Shown here one piece after another: positions 41,766 through 51,293 of a stretch of DNA of 64,000 nt. A program made the position numbers and the translations under genes. The notes under the pieces are model-generated. The model was not told where the DNA came from and did not search any database. It saw only the letters and a list, made by a program, of their open reading frames with translations. The DNA comes from Deltaproteobacteria bacterium (GTDB lineage Bacteria; Myxococcota; JACRCW01). The stretch lies in NCBI GenBank assembly GCA_016218805.1, contig JACRCW010000039.1, positions 20,904-84,903 on the forward strand, written 5' to 3'. Position 1 is the stretch's first letter; every line of letters starts with the position of its first letter.

Positions 41766-44700
41766 TCAGTGGTAGTAGAGGCCGTGCAACACGCGCGTCG
41801 TCACCCGTTCGCCCTCGCCGGTCTTCGGGTCAAACTTCATGGTCACGTACACGGTCTGGAAGTGCAGGTGCCCAAAGATGCTCAGCCCGCCGTCACCCCC
41901 CACCTGGATGGCCTCCGTGAAGTACCCGGTGAGCGCGAAGTGATACAGCCCGTCCCCTTCGCAACCTGCCGAGGAGAGATTCACCTGGGTGAAATCGCCT
42001 GGGGTTACGGACACCAGCGTCGAACCGTAGGCGCAAATGGCGTCACCGTTGGCGTCGCGGAAACCAACCACAATCTGGACGCTGTCCGACGGCCCCACCA
42101 CGAAGAAGTCGTTGCCGCCTGAATGGTCCGTGGTGGACATGCGGTCGCGGTAGGTGCCGATGAGCCCCTGGTAGATGAGAGAATCGTTCTCCTCGTCACC
42201 ATCCGGGATGGCGTGAACAAAGCTGTGGCCGCGGTCGTAAAGAACCACGTCCTCCATCGCGTTGCCACCGTTGATTTGCCCGTGACCGCGCAGGACCGCG
42301 CGGCTGTAATCCGGGAGGCCATTGACCACCGGCACCGGCACAGACCAGTCCACGGTGTCAAAATACGGGTAGCTGTTGGAGGCCAGTTCCAGGTTCTTCC
42401 AGATGAGCGTGTCCGTGTCGAACCGGCCGTTGGCGTCGTCCCACACGCCGTTGTCGTTGCCGTCAATGAACTGGTCCGTCTGCGCGATCCGCAGCTGCGC
42501 GCGCGCAAAGTCGTCGAAGGGTGCGCGCAGGTCACCGGCGATCACCTCGAACTCGACGTCCATGGACGCCACCGCCCCGCCGCCGGGGAGGGTCAGGGAG
42601 GCCAGCAACCAGGGCGCGGTACGCACCCAGGCTTTCCGGCCGCCGGTGGAGGTCAACTCCACGGAAGTGGTATCCGGAGCAACGTTGACCGCGCTGCCCG
42701 CCGTGGCGTCACCAGGCGCCTTGTACCGGAAACTACCGCGCGTGCCCCCGGTGGAGGACCAAGTCAGGACACCGCGCTCGTTCGACGTGCTGGTGAAGCC
42801 CCGACGCGCCGTCGGCGTGTCATCCTGGATCACCAGACCGTCCACGCCGGGCATCAGCACATAGCCATTGTCCGGGTTGCGCTCGCCCAGGACAAAACTC
42901 TGGTCGTACACGGACTCCATGACCACGCTGCCGGCGGAACCGTTGATGCGCGCCGCAATCATGTTGGTGTCCCGGTAGCGCCAATGCGGGCACCAGTTCA
43001 CGCGGTCCGTCTCCGGAGTCCGGCCGCCGGACGACAGCACGTCCTGGCAGTTCCATGTGCGGTCCCAATCCGGGCACCAGTGACGGCGGCATTCGGCGGC
43101 CGTCAGGCCGGGGGTGGGGAACTCGGTCGCATCGTCATAATAGGGGTTGCAGTACGTGCCAATGCCCACCAGCGCGCGGTACACGTCGTGGTGGATTGGA
43201 AGCATGTCCGCGGGCAGGTCGCAGTTGGCGCGCAGGCCATCCAGGTTCTTGTCCAGGAACGGCTCCGGCATGTCCGTGAACGGTTCAGTCACTTGGTAGT
43301 CACCGTCCCCATTGGAGTCCACGAATGACTCCTCGCCGCGGGTCGCCACCAGCAGGCTGATGAGACCGTCCTGCGGGTTGCCGATGCGGAAGACGTCCTG
43401 TGGCGCGTCCAGGTGCGGCCGGTCGTAGGCGTAGACGGAGTAGCTCTCGCCGGGCACGGGGTCGGTGTCCAGGCCGAACGAGGGGCCCGGCAGGTAGGAG
43501 GCGGTAGAGAACCCGTCTGGGTCGCTGGTGACCACGTTGGGGATGCTGCCGCTCTCCACGCGGAGTTGCAGTTGGTAGCCGGACCCACTGCGGGCCACCC
43601 GGTTGCTGAACCGGTCCACCAACTGGACGTTGATGGCGGAGCCTGCCGGCCGTGCGAAACCACCAAACGGGTCCCGGTAGCCGGTGTGCGCGCGGTCATT
43701 GAACACCGTGGACGCCCCGGCGATCTGGATGGACATGGGCGCCCATGCGGGCTTGCCGCCCACCACGCTGATGGGATCACTGGACGCGGTGACCACCTGC
43801 TGGTCACGCCGCGCGGTGGCGCGCACCACCAGCGACGCCGCTTGCTCACCCGAGCCGATGTAGGCCGACACGATACCCGTGGTGGAGTTGGAGGATGCCT
43901 GCGGCGTGACCGTGGCTGTCTGGTCACGGTTGTTGTCCAGCTCAAACTCCACGGGAACGTCGCCGGCCGGGCTGTTGTCGTCGTTGAAGACCTGGAACTG
44001 GACGGTGCCGGTCGTGGGCAGGGAGGTGGAGCGCACGCCCAACACGGACGGACTTGCGCCGAGGTAAACCATGCTGGCCAGGACGGGCGCCCGGTCCACG
44101 GTCATGTTCTCCGTCAAGGTTTTTGTGGAGGGGTCGGTGGTACGGCACGGTTGGTCCGTGGCGTCCCGGTTGGCGTCATAGGGGAGGTCCACGGCGTCAA
44201 CCGTAATGGTCACCGGCCCCCGCACCACCGCTGACGTGGGCTGTACGGTGACCGTCGCCTTGCCGGTGGCGTCGGTCCGGGTCATGAGCGAGTCCACGTT
44301 CACGTCGTTGGAGCCGTCTGACAGCAGCGCCCGTGCTGCGCTGATTCGGTCCAGCGTGAAGCACACTTCCCGGTCAGGCAGGCCGCCGGTGCCCCTGAGC
44401 ATGGTGACTGTGATGGTCCCGTTCCCAAGCGCGCCCATGCGGCTGAAGATCACTCCGCTGGCGGGCGCCAACTCGGAGGTGACGCTGATGGTGTCATTGT
44501 TGACGAACTTCACCGTGGCCTGGTTGGGGGCAATGGTGGATGTGGACGTGTTGGAGGGCTTGAAGGACGCAGACAAGGACACGTCCGAGTCCGCAACGGA
44601 CGTGGGGGCGGCCTTGAACAGGATGGTGGCAACGGTGGCCGCTGGGAGGTTGGGCGCCGCCGGCCGTTGCGTGGTGGTGACCACCGCGGTGCGCAGGTTG

Positions 44701-45776
44701 TCCAGCACGCCGGCGTCACGGACGTTGGGAGAGATACCGGTGAACCCCTGGCAGTTGTTCTCCGCACCCACGCAACTGAACTCCACCTCCATCGGAGCAG
44801 TAGGCGATCGGCCGTCACGGTCCACCACTTCCACTTCCAGTTCGACTGCGTCCGAACTGTTGGCGCCGGCCGCCAGGGTGGCCGTGAAGTCTCCGGTGGT
44901 GCCCGTGATGTTTGGAGAGCCCGTGGCCGAAGTGACACGCACCAGTTTGAGCGACGAGTGGTTGGGAGCCTGCGCATACTGGAACCTTAGTTCTGCGGTC
45001 ACCGATGTTGTCAGCGCGCTGGTGAAGACTGCGCGGAGCGTGATGGGCACAGCCGCGGCCGCGGTCACGTCGTCACCCGGGTACAGCGCGTAGAGCCTCG
45101 CGCTTCCGGTTGTGGCGGGCAGGGCCACCGGCAGGGTGACCGGCGTGGTGCTGGTCTCGTCCAAAGTAAAGAGCACGCCCGTGCCCAGGGTGCTAACCAC
45201 AACGTTGCCGGACACCGGCGCACTCCCGTCGAAGTCCTTGACCTCAATGGTGATGGGGATACGGCTGGGCTCGGTCACCACAGCACCATCCGCTGGCGAC
45301 GTGAACGCAATGCTGCTGGCATCAGGAACCGCGGTGCACACAATGGTCACTGGCGTGGCCACAACTGGCGAGCCCACGTTTCCGCCGTTGGCCAGCAGTG
45401 TGGCTTCCACCCGGGCGTTGCCGGAGACAGGGATGTTGGCCAGGCTGACGCACTTGAAGGACAGTTCCGCCACGCCCTCGCTGTTCAGGCGGGCGGTCAC
45501 CCGGTCAATCAGACCATTCCCGCTGGAACCGTTGGCGGCCGGGTCCACCAGCGAACCGCCCGTTGCCCTGACCTGGACCTCCGCGTCCGGCGCCTTGCCG
45601 GCGGAGCCCGTCACGGTGACTGTGATGACAGAGGATTCGCGGGGATTGGCCGGAAGGGTCTGCGGATTCGCGTCGACCTTGATGGTGAAGAACTCCGTGC
45701 CTCCGCCCCGGTTGGTGCAGCCCGCCGCCACCAACGCACCCGCCACCAGCCAGCCCTGCCATCCCCGCGCGCTCAT
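41766..45776 (-). CDS. Very large Ig-like (Big-type) surface lipoprotein
   Basis: 1336 residues. Lipobox ALVAAGC (Cys20). The N-terminal two-thirds consist of repeated beta-sandwich-like units with motifs such as ITVTVTGSAGKAPDAEVQV, ELEVEVVDRDGRSPTAP and VPVEFELDNN (invasin/Big_1-like). Around 840-880 lies an Asp/Asn-rich calcium-loop region (DSNGDGDYQVTEPF, FLDKNLDGLRANC), and a C-terminal domain ends GLYYH. It is probably a large exposed adhesin or matrix protein. It lies after the M16 gene, separated by 92 bp holding a possible hairpin; the ATG is at 45776. Confidence 0.8.
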   Translation of the reverse strand: MSARGWQGWLVAGALVAAGCTNRGGGTEFFTIKVDANPQTLPANPRESSVITVTVTGSAGKAPDAEVQVRATGGSLVDPAANGSSGNGLIDRVTARLNSEGVAELSFKCVSLANIPVSGNARVEATLLANGGNVGSPVVATPVTIVCTAVPDASSIAFTSPADGAVVTEPSRIPITIEVKDFDGSAPVSGNVVVSTLGTGVLFTLDETSTTPVTLPVALPATTGSARLYALYPGDDVTAAAAVPITLRAVFTSALTTSVTAELRFQYAQAPNHSSLKLVRVTSATGSPNITGTTGDFTATLAAGANSSDAVELEVEVVDRDGRSPTAPMEVEFSCVGAENNCQGFTGISPNVRDAGVLDNLRTAVVTTTQRPAAPNLPAATVATILFKAAPTSVADSDVSLSASFKPSNTSTSTIAPNQATVKFVNNDTISVTSELAPASGVIFSRMGALGNGTITVTMLRGTGGLPDREVCFTLDRISAARALLSDGSNDVNVDSLMTRTDATGKATVTVQPTSAVVRGPVTITVDAVDLPYDANRDATDQPCRTTDPSTKTLTENMTVDRAPVLASMVYLGASPSVLGVRSTSLPTTGTVQFQVFNDDNSPAGDVPVEFELDNNRDQTATVTPQASSNSTTGIVSAYIGSGEQAASLVVRATARRDQQVVTASSDPISVVGGKPAWAPMSIQIAGASTVFNDRAHTGYRDPFGGFARPAGSAINVQLVDRFSNRVARSGSGYQLQLRVESGSIPNVVTSDPDGFSTASYLPGPSFGLDTDPVPGESYSVYAYDRPHLDAPQDVFRIGNPQDGLISLLVATRGEESFVDSNGDGDYQVTEPFTDMPEPFLDKNLDGLRANCDLPADMLPIHHDVYRALVGIGTYCNPYYDDATEFPTPGLTAAECRRHWCPDWDRTWNCQDVLSSGGRTPETDRVNWCPHWRYRDTNMIAARINGSAGSVVMESVYDQSFVLGERNPDNGYVLMPGVDGLVIQDDTPTARRGFTSTSNERGVLTWSSTGGTRGSFRYKAPGDATAGSAVNVAPDTTSVELTSTGGRKAWVRTAPWLLASLTLPGGGAVASMDVEFEVIAGDLRAPFDDFARAQLRIAQTDQFIDGNDNGVWDDANGRFDTDTLIWKNLELASNSYPYFDTVDWSVPVPVVNGLPDYSRAVLRGHGQINGGNAMEDVVLYDRGHSFVHAIPDGDEENDSLIYQGLIGTYRDRMSTTDHSGGNDFFVVGPSDSVQIVVGFRDANGDAICAYGSTLVSVTPGDFTQVNLSSAGCEGDGLYHFALTGYFTEAIQVGGDGGLSIFGHLHFQTVYVTMKFDPKTGEGERVTTRVLHGLYYH

Positions 45777-45813
45777 GCTAGCACCTCGTCAGTTGTCGCC
45801 CGTCGACGAGCAA

Positions 45814-45827
45814 GCCCGGAAACGGGC
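45814..45827 (-). terminator. Hairpin between the M16 gene and the Ig-like lipoprotein gene
   Basis: GCCCG, GAAA loop, CGGGC; a second CTCGTC/GACGAG stem (45785-45810) is nearby. Either a terminator for the M16 gene or structure in the lipoprotein leader. Confidence 0.3.
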
Positions 45828-45868
45828 GCGACATTCGACGGGAGCCTAGGGGCGGCCCTGCGACCGGG

Positions 45869-47197
45869 TCAAGGAAAGCGCCTCACGGCCGGGTCCCCGC
45901 CACGCCTGACCAGCAGTGCGCGCATGTGGGACAACTCGGCGCGGGGGACTGCGCCAATGGCGGTGGCGACGACACTGGGGGCGCGGAACACGGCGGCGGC
46001 CACGCGCCGGACCGCTGCGGGCGTGACGGCCGCGGCCAGCCGGAGGGCCGCGCGCGGGTCAGTAGGCAGACCGAACAGCGTTCCGCGGCCGTGCCACTCA
46101 GCCACCGAGGCAGCGTGGTCATGCATCTGCTCCAGGCCGTAGGCGAACCGCTGCCGCGCCCGGGCCAGCTCCGCGCGGCCGGGCCCGTGCCGGGCCAGGC
46201 GGTCCACCTCGCGCAGCAGCGCGCGCAGCGTGCGCACTTCCTTGCCGCGCGTCACCAGCGCGCCAAAGTCAAACGCGCCGGCGTCTTCGCCCAGGTCCAC
46301 TTCGGCCCATAGCTCGTAGGCCAGGCCGGCGCGGTCCACCAGTTCCGCCTGCAGGCGGGAGGCAAAGCCGTCATCCAGCACGCGGCGCAGCAACTGGAGG
46401 GGCCAGGCGTCCGGGTGCCGTGCTCCGGGCGTGGCGAATGAGAGCCGCAGCTGCGTCTGCGGTCCCGGCTGACGCACGTGCACCAGGCGCGGGCGGCGCA
46501 GCGGGACGGGCGTGCCACCGGGCAGGCCCGGGGCGGTGCCGGCGGGGAGTGCCCCCAGGTGCCGCCGCGCCAGCCGCGTCACGCGCGCCGGATCCACGTC
46601 ACCGGCCACGGCCAGCACCAGGTTGCGGCCCACGTGGAAGCGGTGGTGGTGCGCCCACAGCTGGCGGCGGCCAAACCGCGCCACGCTCTGCAGGCTGCCA
46701 TCAATGGAGCGCCCGGCCGGGTGGGCGGGGTACAGCGCGGCGCGCGCCAGGTTGTCGGGGTCAATCTCCGCTCCGTCCTCGTCAAAGCACTCGCCGATTT
46801 CCTCCAGGATGACGGACTTCTCCGGCGCCAGGTGCGCAAACCGTGGCGCGCGCATCATCTGCCCCAACAGCGCCACCGCGTCGTCCGCGCCGCCGCGGCG
46901 GAAGGCGGTGGCGTAGACGGCGTGATCCCGCCAGGTGGTGCCCTCCAGGCTGCCCATGAAGGACTCTGCGTGCAGTGCCACCTCGCGCGAAGTGCGCCAT
47001 GGCCCGCAACCGCGGAACAGCATGTGTTCCACAAAGTGACTGAGCCCGTGGGTGGCGTCCGTTTCGTGCCGCGGCCCGGCGCGCGTGAACAGCGCAGCGT
47101 GCCCGGTGGACAGGTGCGGGAGCGCCACGGCCACCACGCGCAGCCCGTTGGGGAGGACGTGCAGCCGGGCCGCCGGGTGCTGCTGCGCGCGCTTCAC
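45869..47197 (-). CDS. M16 zinc metallopeptidase, single-chain, cytoplasmic type
   Basis: 442 residues without a signal peptide. HFVEH zinc motif at 54-58 and Glu in ILEEIGECFDEDG about 75 residues on. The second half lacks the motif, as is usual. It resembles the mitochondrial-processing-peptidase-like bacterial YmxG/M16B proteins more than the exported pair at 6650-9402. The start overlaps the stop of the EtfD-like gene by 4 bp (ATGA at 47194-47197), an unexpected coupling. Function could be turnover of signal peptides or of the Fe-S protein; not provable here. Confidence 0.9.
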   Translation of the reverse strand: MKRAQQHPAARLHVLPNGLRVVAVALPHLSTGHAALFTRAGPRHETDATHGLSHFVEHMLFRGCGPWRTSREVALHAESFMGSLEGTTWRDHAVYATAFRRGGADDAVALLGQMMRAPRFAHLAPEKSVILEEIGECFDEDGAEIDPDNLARAALYPAHPAGRSIDGSLQSVARFGRRQLWAHHHRFHVGRNLVLAVAGDVDPARVTRLARRHLGALPAGTAPGLPGGTPVPLRRPRLVHVRQPGPQTQLRLSFATPGARHPDAWPLQLLRRVLDDGFASRLQAELVDRAGLAYELWAEVDLGEDAGAFDFGALVTRGKEVRTLRALLREVDRLARHGPGRAELARARQRFAYGLEQMHDHAASVAEWHGRGTLFGLPTDPRAALRLAAAVTPAAVRRVAAAVFRAPSVVATAIGAVPRAELSHMRALLVRRGGDPAVRRFP

Positions 47198-49290
47198 TTG
47201 GGGGTGGTCAACCGGGCGGCAATGATCTCAGCCACGTCTTTCACCTTGACGTTCTCGTCGGCGCCCTTGGCCTTGGTCCCGTCGGTAATCATGGTCATGC
47301 AGAACGGGCAGCCCACGGCCACCGTCTGGGCGCCCGTCTTGAGCGCCTGCTCGGTGCGCTCCACGTTGACGCGCTTGCCAATGTGCTCCTCCATCCACAG
47401 CCGCCCGCCACCGGCACCGCAACAGAAGCTGCGCTCGCGGGTGCGCTCCATCTCCACCAGCTCCACGTTGTTGAGCACCTTCAGGCTCTGGCGCGGCGCG
47501 TCGTACACCTGCGCATAGCGGCCCAGGTAACACGGGTCATGGAACACAATCTTCTCGGCGGGAGCGTCCTTCTTCAGCGGGATGCGGTTCTTCTCCAGCA
47601 GTTCCGCCAGCAACTCGGTGTGGTGGCGCACCTTCCACTTGGGAGCGCCGTAGTCCTGGTATTCGTTGCCCAGGCTGTTGAGGCAGTGCGGGCAGGTGGT
47701 CACAATCTCCTTGAACTTGTACTTCCCCAGCGCCTCCTGGTTCTCCTTGCACAGGTTCATGAACACGTACTCATTGCCCATGCGGCGCGCGGGGTCGCCG
47801 GTGCACTTCTCTTCACAGCCCATCACTGCAAAGTTGAGCCCCGCCGCCTTCATCAGCGCCACCAGCGCCTTCTGCGTCTTCATGGCGCGGTCATCCGTGG
47901 CCCCCGCGCAGCCCACCCAGAACAGGATGTCCACCTCCTGCTTGTCGCGCATGGTGGGGACCTCCAGGCCTTCGGCCCACTTCTCGCGCTCAGACTGCGG
48001 CACGCCCCACGGGTTGCCCTGCCCTTCCAGGTTCTTGAACGCGCCCGCCAGTTCCTGCGGGAAGTCACTCTCCATCATCACCTGCGTGCGGCGGATCTCC
48101 ATCAACGTTGACGGCACGGTCTCAATCAGCACCGGGCACACCTGCATGCACGCACCGCACGTGGTGCAGGCCCACGCTTCATCCACGTGGATGCTGCCGT
48201 GGCTGAGGTACATCCCGTCCGCCGCCACCTTGATGGGCCCGTCCGCACCGCCGTGCGCTACCGCTTCCTTGTTGATGAGCGCTTCCCACTTGGGCTCCGG
48301 CGGGGTGGCGCCCTCCGCGGGGGGCGGGGCGGCCTGTTGCGCCATGATGGTGGCGGCGTTGGCCTTGAGGTTGTCCTTGATGTCATGCAGCACCTTGCGC
48401 GGCTGCAGCGGCTTGCCAGTGAGGTGCGCCGGGCACGCGGCGTTGCAGCGGCCACACTCCGTGCACGCGTAGCTGTCCAGCAGCGTCTTCCAGGGCAGCT
48501 CGGTGACCTTGGACCAGCCGAACACCTCCGCGGTATCAAAATCAATGACGGAGGGTTTCCCGCGCGGCCCCTGGCGGTGGAAGAAGATGTTGGGCAGCGC
48601 CGCCATGGTGTGCGCATGCTTGGAGTACGGGAGGTAGTTCACAAACGCCAGGAACACGAACAGGTGGCCCCAGTAGCCCACCTCGTGGAGCGTGGCGTTG
48701 AGGGACCCCAGCCCCGCAAGCGCGTTGCCCATGGGCGTAGCGAACGGGCGGAACCAGCCCTGTGGCCCCCCCATGGCGATTTGCGTCGTGGTGTACAGGA
48801 AGAAGGTGACGTACAGCGCCACGATGAAGCTGAGGATGATTTCAGCATCCGCGGAGCGTGGCTCCAGGCGCGGCACCAGGTGGAACCAGCGGCGGATGAG
48901 CGCCCACAGGCCCACCAGGATGATGAGCCCGGCGGTGAAGTCCTGGCTGAACAGGAAGGCCTGGTACAGCGGAGCGGGTAGGAACGACAATTCAAACGGA
49001 TGCTGCAGAACGCCGGTGGTCATGCCGGACAGCACGTGCTCCGCGTGTCCCAGCTGCAAGATGAGGAAGCCGTAGAAGAACACCAGGTGCATCAGGCCGG
49101 CGCGGGTCTCCTCCATCACCTTCTGGTGGCCGAACACGTAGGTGATGACGTCACGCGTGCGCTCGCCCACGCGGTCCAGCAGCGCTTCCGGCCGCCCGGC
49201 CAGCAGCAGCAGCACCAGCTTGCGGACGTTGTACGCAAACAGCCCGAACGACCCCACCGTCAACACCAGCACGACGACGGCCTTCAGCAT
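47194..49290 (-). CDS. Membrane Fe-S oxidoreductase, EtfD-like (heterodisulfide reductase-related)
   Basis: 698 residues from ATG 49290. Five to six membrane helices in residues 1-240 form a nitrate-reductase-gamma-like heme b segment (LMHLVFFYGFLILQLGHAEH). Two 4Fe-4S ferredoxin motifs follow, CTECGRCNAACP and CTTCGACMQVCP, then two CCG-type cysteine-rich domains (VMGCEEKCTG, TTCPHCLNS, HDPCYLGRY, SFCCGAGGG, VGCPFC). This order matches EtfD (for example Rv0338c), proposed to pass electrons from electron-transfer flavoprotein to menaquinone during fatty-acid oxidation. No etfAB is beside it. It overlaps the M16 gene by 4 bp and follows the Opp ATPase pair after 102 bp. Confidence 0.9.
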   Translation of the reverse strand: MLKAVVVLVLTVGSFGLFAYNVRKLVLLLLAGRPEALLDRVGERTRDVITYVFGHQKVMEETRAGLMHLVFFYGFLILQLGHAEHVLSGMTTGVLQHPFELSFLPAPLYQAFLFSQDFTAGLIILVGLWALIRRWFHLVPRLEPRSADAEIILSFIVALYVTFFLYTTTQIAMGGPQGWFRPFATPMGNALAGLGSLNATLHEVGYWGHLFVFLAFVNYLPYSKHAHTMAALPNIFFHRQGPRGKPSVIDFDTAEVFGWSKVTELPWKTLLDSYACTECGRCNAACPAHLTGKPLQPRKVLHDIKDNLKANAATIMAQQAAPPPAEGATPPEPKWEALINKEAVAHGGADGPIKVAADGMYLSHGSIHVDEAWACTTCGACMQVCPVLIETVPSTLMEIRRTQVMMESDFPQELAGAFKNLEGQGNPWGVPQSEREKWAEGLEVPTMRDKQEVDILFWVGCAGATDDRAMKTQKALVALMKAAGLNFAVMGCEEKCTGDPARRMGNEYVFMNLCKENQEALGKYKFKEIVTTCPHCLNSLGNEYQDYGAPKWKVRHHTELLAELLEKNRIPLKKDAPAEKIVFHDPCYLGRYAQVYDAPRQSLKVLNNVELVEMERTRERSFCCGAGGGRLWMEEHIGKRVNVERTEQALKTGAQTVAVGCPFCMTMITDGTKAKGADENVKVKDVAEIIAARLTTPK

Positions 49291-49392
49291 GGCGAGGGCA
49301 CTCCAAGTCCGCGGCATCCTCCGTTGGACGCAGCGCGTCAGGGTGGATACCAGAGGGCCCCTGCCCGTCCAAGTCTCGTCGGTGGACGGGTG

Positions 49393-50304
49393 TCAGCGCG
49401 GGTGGTGGCAGGCGGCCAGGCGGCCCGCATTGTCCACGACACGGAGCGCGGGCGGGTCAGTCCGGCACAGGTCCGTGGCCCGCGGGCAGCGCGGGGCAAA
49501 TGTGCAGGCGGGAGCCACCATGGACGCGGCCACAGGCAGCGGGGAGGGGGCGCGGCCGGCAGCGGCGTCAACCAGCAGCCCCGTGTACGGATGCGCGGGG
49601 GCGGCGGTCACCGCGTCGGCGGCGCCGGACTCGACGACACGCCCGCGGTAGAGCACGGTCACGCGCGGGCACAGCCACCGCACCAGGGACATGTCATGGG
49701 TCACCAGCAGGCACCCCAGCCCGCCCGCGCGCGCGATGTCCACCAGCAGGTTGAGCACCTGCGCCGCCACGCTGACGTCCAGGGCGCTCACCGGCTCATC
49801 CAGCAGCAGCGCGCGCGGCTCCACCGCCAGCGCACGCGCCAGCGCCACGCGCTGCCGTTGTCCGCCGCTGAGCTGGTGCGGGTGCCGCGGCAGGAACGAT
49901 CCCTCCAGCCCCACGCGCGTTAGCAGGTCCACCAGCCGCGCCTCGCGCGCCGCGCCGGCGTGGAGACGGTGGATATCCAGCGGTTCGGCCAGCAGCGCGC
50001 GCACGCTCATGCGGCCATTGAGTGATGACCGCGGGTCCTGCAGCACCGGTTGCACCAGCCGCCGCCGCGCCCGCAGCGCGCGCTCGGGGACCGCGGTGAC
50101 GTCGTCGCCGTCCCAGTGCACAGACCCGCGGTCCACCTTGAGCAGCCGCAGCAGCGCGCGCACCGCCGTGGATTTCCCGCTGCCGGATTCGCCCACCAGG
50201 CCGTGCCATTGCTGGGCGTGCAGTGACAGGTCCACCCCCTGCAGCGCCGCCGTGCCGTCCGCATACCGGACGTGCGCGTCACGGAGTTCCAGCAGCGCGC
50301 TCAC
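49393..50304 (-). CDS. ABC transporter ATPase, oligopeptide type (OppF-like)
   Basis: 303 residues from the GTG at 50304 that overlaps the partner's stop (GTGA). Walker A GESGSGKS, signature LSGGQRQRVALARA, Walker B ALLLDEPVSALD, and the C-terminal oligopeptide/dipeptide-type extension (FAPRCPRATDLCRTDPPAL) are all present. In Opp/Dpp systems this chain pairs with an OppD to drive peptide or nickel uptake. No permease or binding protein gene is in the window, so the pair is an orphan here. Confidence 0.9.
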   Translation of the reverse strand: MSALLELRDAHVRYADGTAALQGVDLSLHAQQWHGLVGESGSGKSTAVRALLRLLKVDRGSVHWDGDDVTAVPERALRARRRLVQPVLQDPRSSLNGRMSVRALLAEPLDIHRLHAGAAREARLVDLLTRVGLEGSFLPRHPHQLSGGQRQRVALARALAVEPRALLLDEPVSALDVSVAAQVLNLLVDIARAGGLGCLLVTHDMSLVRWLCPRVTVLYRGRVVESGAADAVTAAPAHPYTGLLVDAAAGRAPSPLPVAASMVAPACTFAPRCPRATDLCRTDPPALRVVDNAGRLAACHHPR

Positions 50305-51293
50305 GCGGCCGCTCCCGCGCGCGGGTGCCAGCAGGCCGCCGAGTGGCCCGCTGCAACCTCCGCCAGGTCCGGCGCGGCGGCGTGACACCGGTCATCCGCC
50401 GCATCACACCGGGGGGCAAACGCGCACCCGCCGGTGCCCCGGTCCGCCGGGCCCGGGACCGCACCGGGAAGCACGGGAAGGCGGGCGCCGGCACCCGCCC
50501 CGGGCGGGCGCAGGGACCAGGAGCACGCCTGCAGGCCGTGCGCATAGGGATGGCGCGGCCAACCGACGACGGCGGACGCCGGGCCTTCCTCCACGATCCG
50601 GCCCGCGTACATGACGGCGACCCGGGAGGCCCGCGTTGCCAGCAGGCCGAGATCATGGCTGACCAGCAGCACGCCCAGGCCCGCTTCCAGGCGCAGCCGG
50701 TCCAGGACGCCCAGGACTTCGGCGGCGGTGCTGGCGTCCAGCGCGGTGGTGGGCTCGTCCGCCAGCAGGAATGACGCCCCGCACAGCAGCGCCAGCGCGA
50801 TGAGCACCCGCTGGCGCATGCCGCCGCTGAGCTGGTGCGGGTAGGAACGCAGCACGCGTGCGGGGTTGTCCAGCCCCACCCGCCCCAGCAGGTCTGCCAT
50901 GCGGCCCTGGTCCACGGGGAGGCCGTGCGCGCGCTGCGCGTCCGCCGCCAGCGTGCCCGCCGTCAGCACCGGGTTGAGCGCGGACTGCGGCTCCTGGAAC
51001 ACCATGGCCACGCGGCGGCCCCGGGCGGTGCGCCACGCGGCCTGGCCACCCGCCAGCAGGTCCACGCCGTCCAGCCGGACGGTGCCGGATGCGGTGCGCG
51101 CGCCGGCGGGCAGCAGACCCATCACCGCCAATACGGCCAGGCTCTTCCCGCTCCCGCTCTCGCCGGCCAGCCCCAACATGTCACCGGGGTGCAAACAGAA
51201 GGAGATGCCGTCCACGGCGGGTATCCAGCCGCGCGGGGTGCGGACCTCCACGCGCAGGTTCTCCACTTGCAGCGCGGCGTCAGGGTTTGTCAC
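50301..51293 (-). CDS. ABC transporter ATPase, oligopeptide type (OppD-like)
   Basis: 330 residues. Walker A GESGSGKS, signature LSGGMRQRVLIALAL, Walker B ASFLLADEPTTALD, switch His in SHDLGLLA, and the peptide-family C-terminus (FAPRCDAADDRC). It overlaps the preceding MshEN gene by 14 bp and the next ATPase gene by 4 bp, so it is co-translated with both. The permease and binding protein must be encoded elsewhere. The N-terminus MTNPDAALQVENLRVEVRTP is a normal start. Confidence 0.9.
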   Translation of the reverse strand: MTNPDAALQVENLRVEVRTPRGWIPAVDGISFCLHPGDMLGLAGESGSGKSLAVLAVMGLLPAGARTASGTVRLDGVDLLAGGQAAWRTARGRRVAMVFQEPQSALNPVLTAGTLAADAQRAHGLPVDQGRMADLLGRVGLDNPARVLRSYPHQLSGGMRQRVLIALALLCGASFLLADEPTTALDASTAAEVLGVLDRLRLEAGLGVLLVSHDLGLLATRASRVAVMYAGRIVEEGPASAVVGWPRHPYAHGLQACSWSLRPPGAGAGARLPVLPGAVPGPADRGTGGCAFAPRCDAADDRCHAAAPDLAEVAAGHSAACWHPRAGAAA

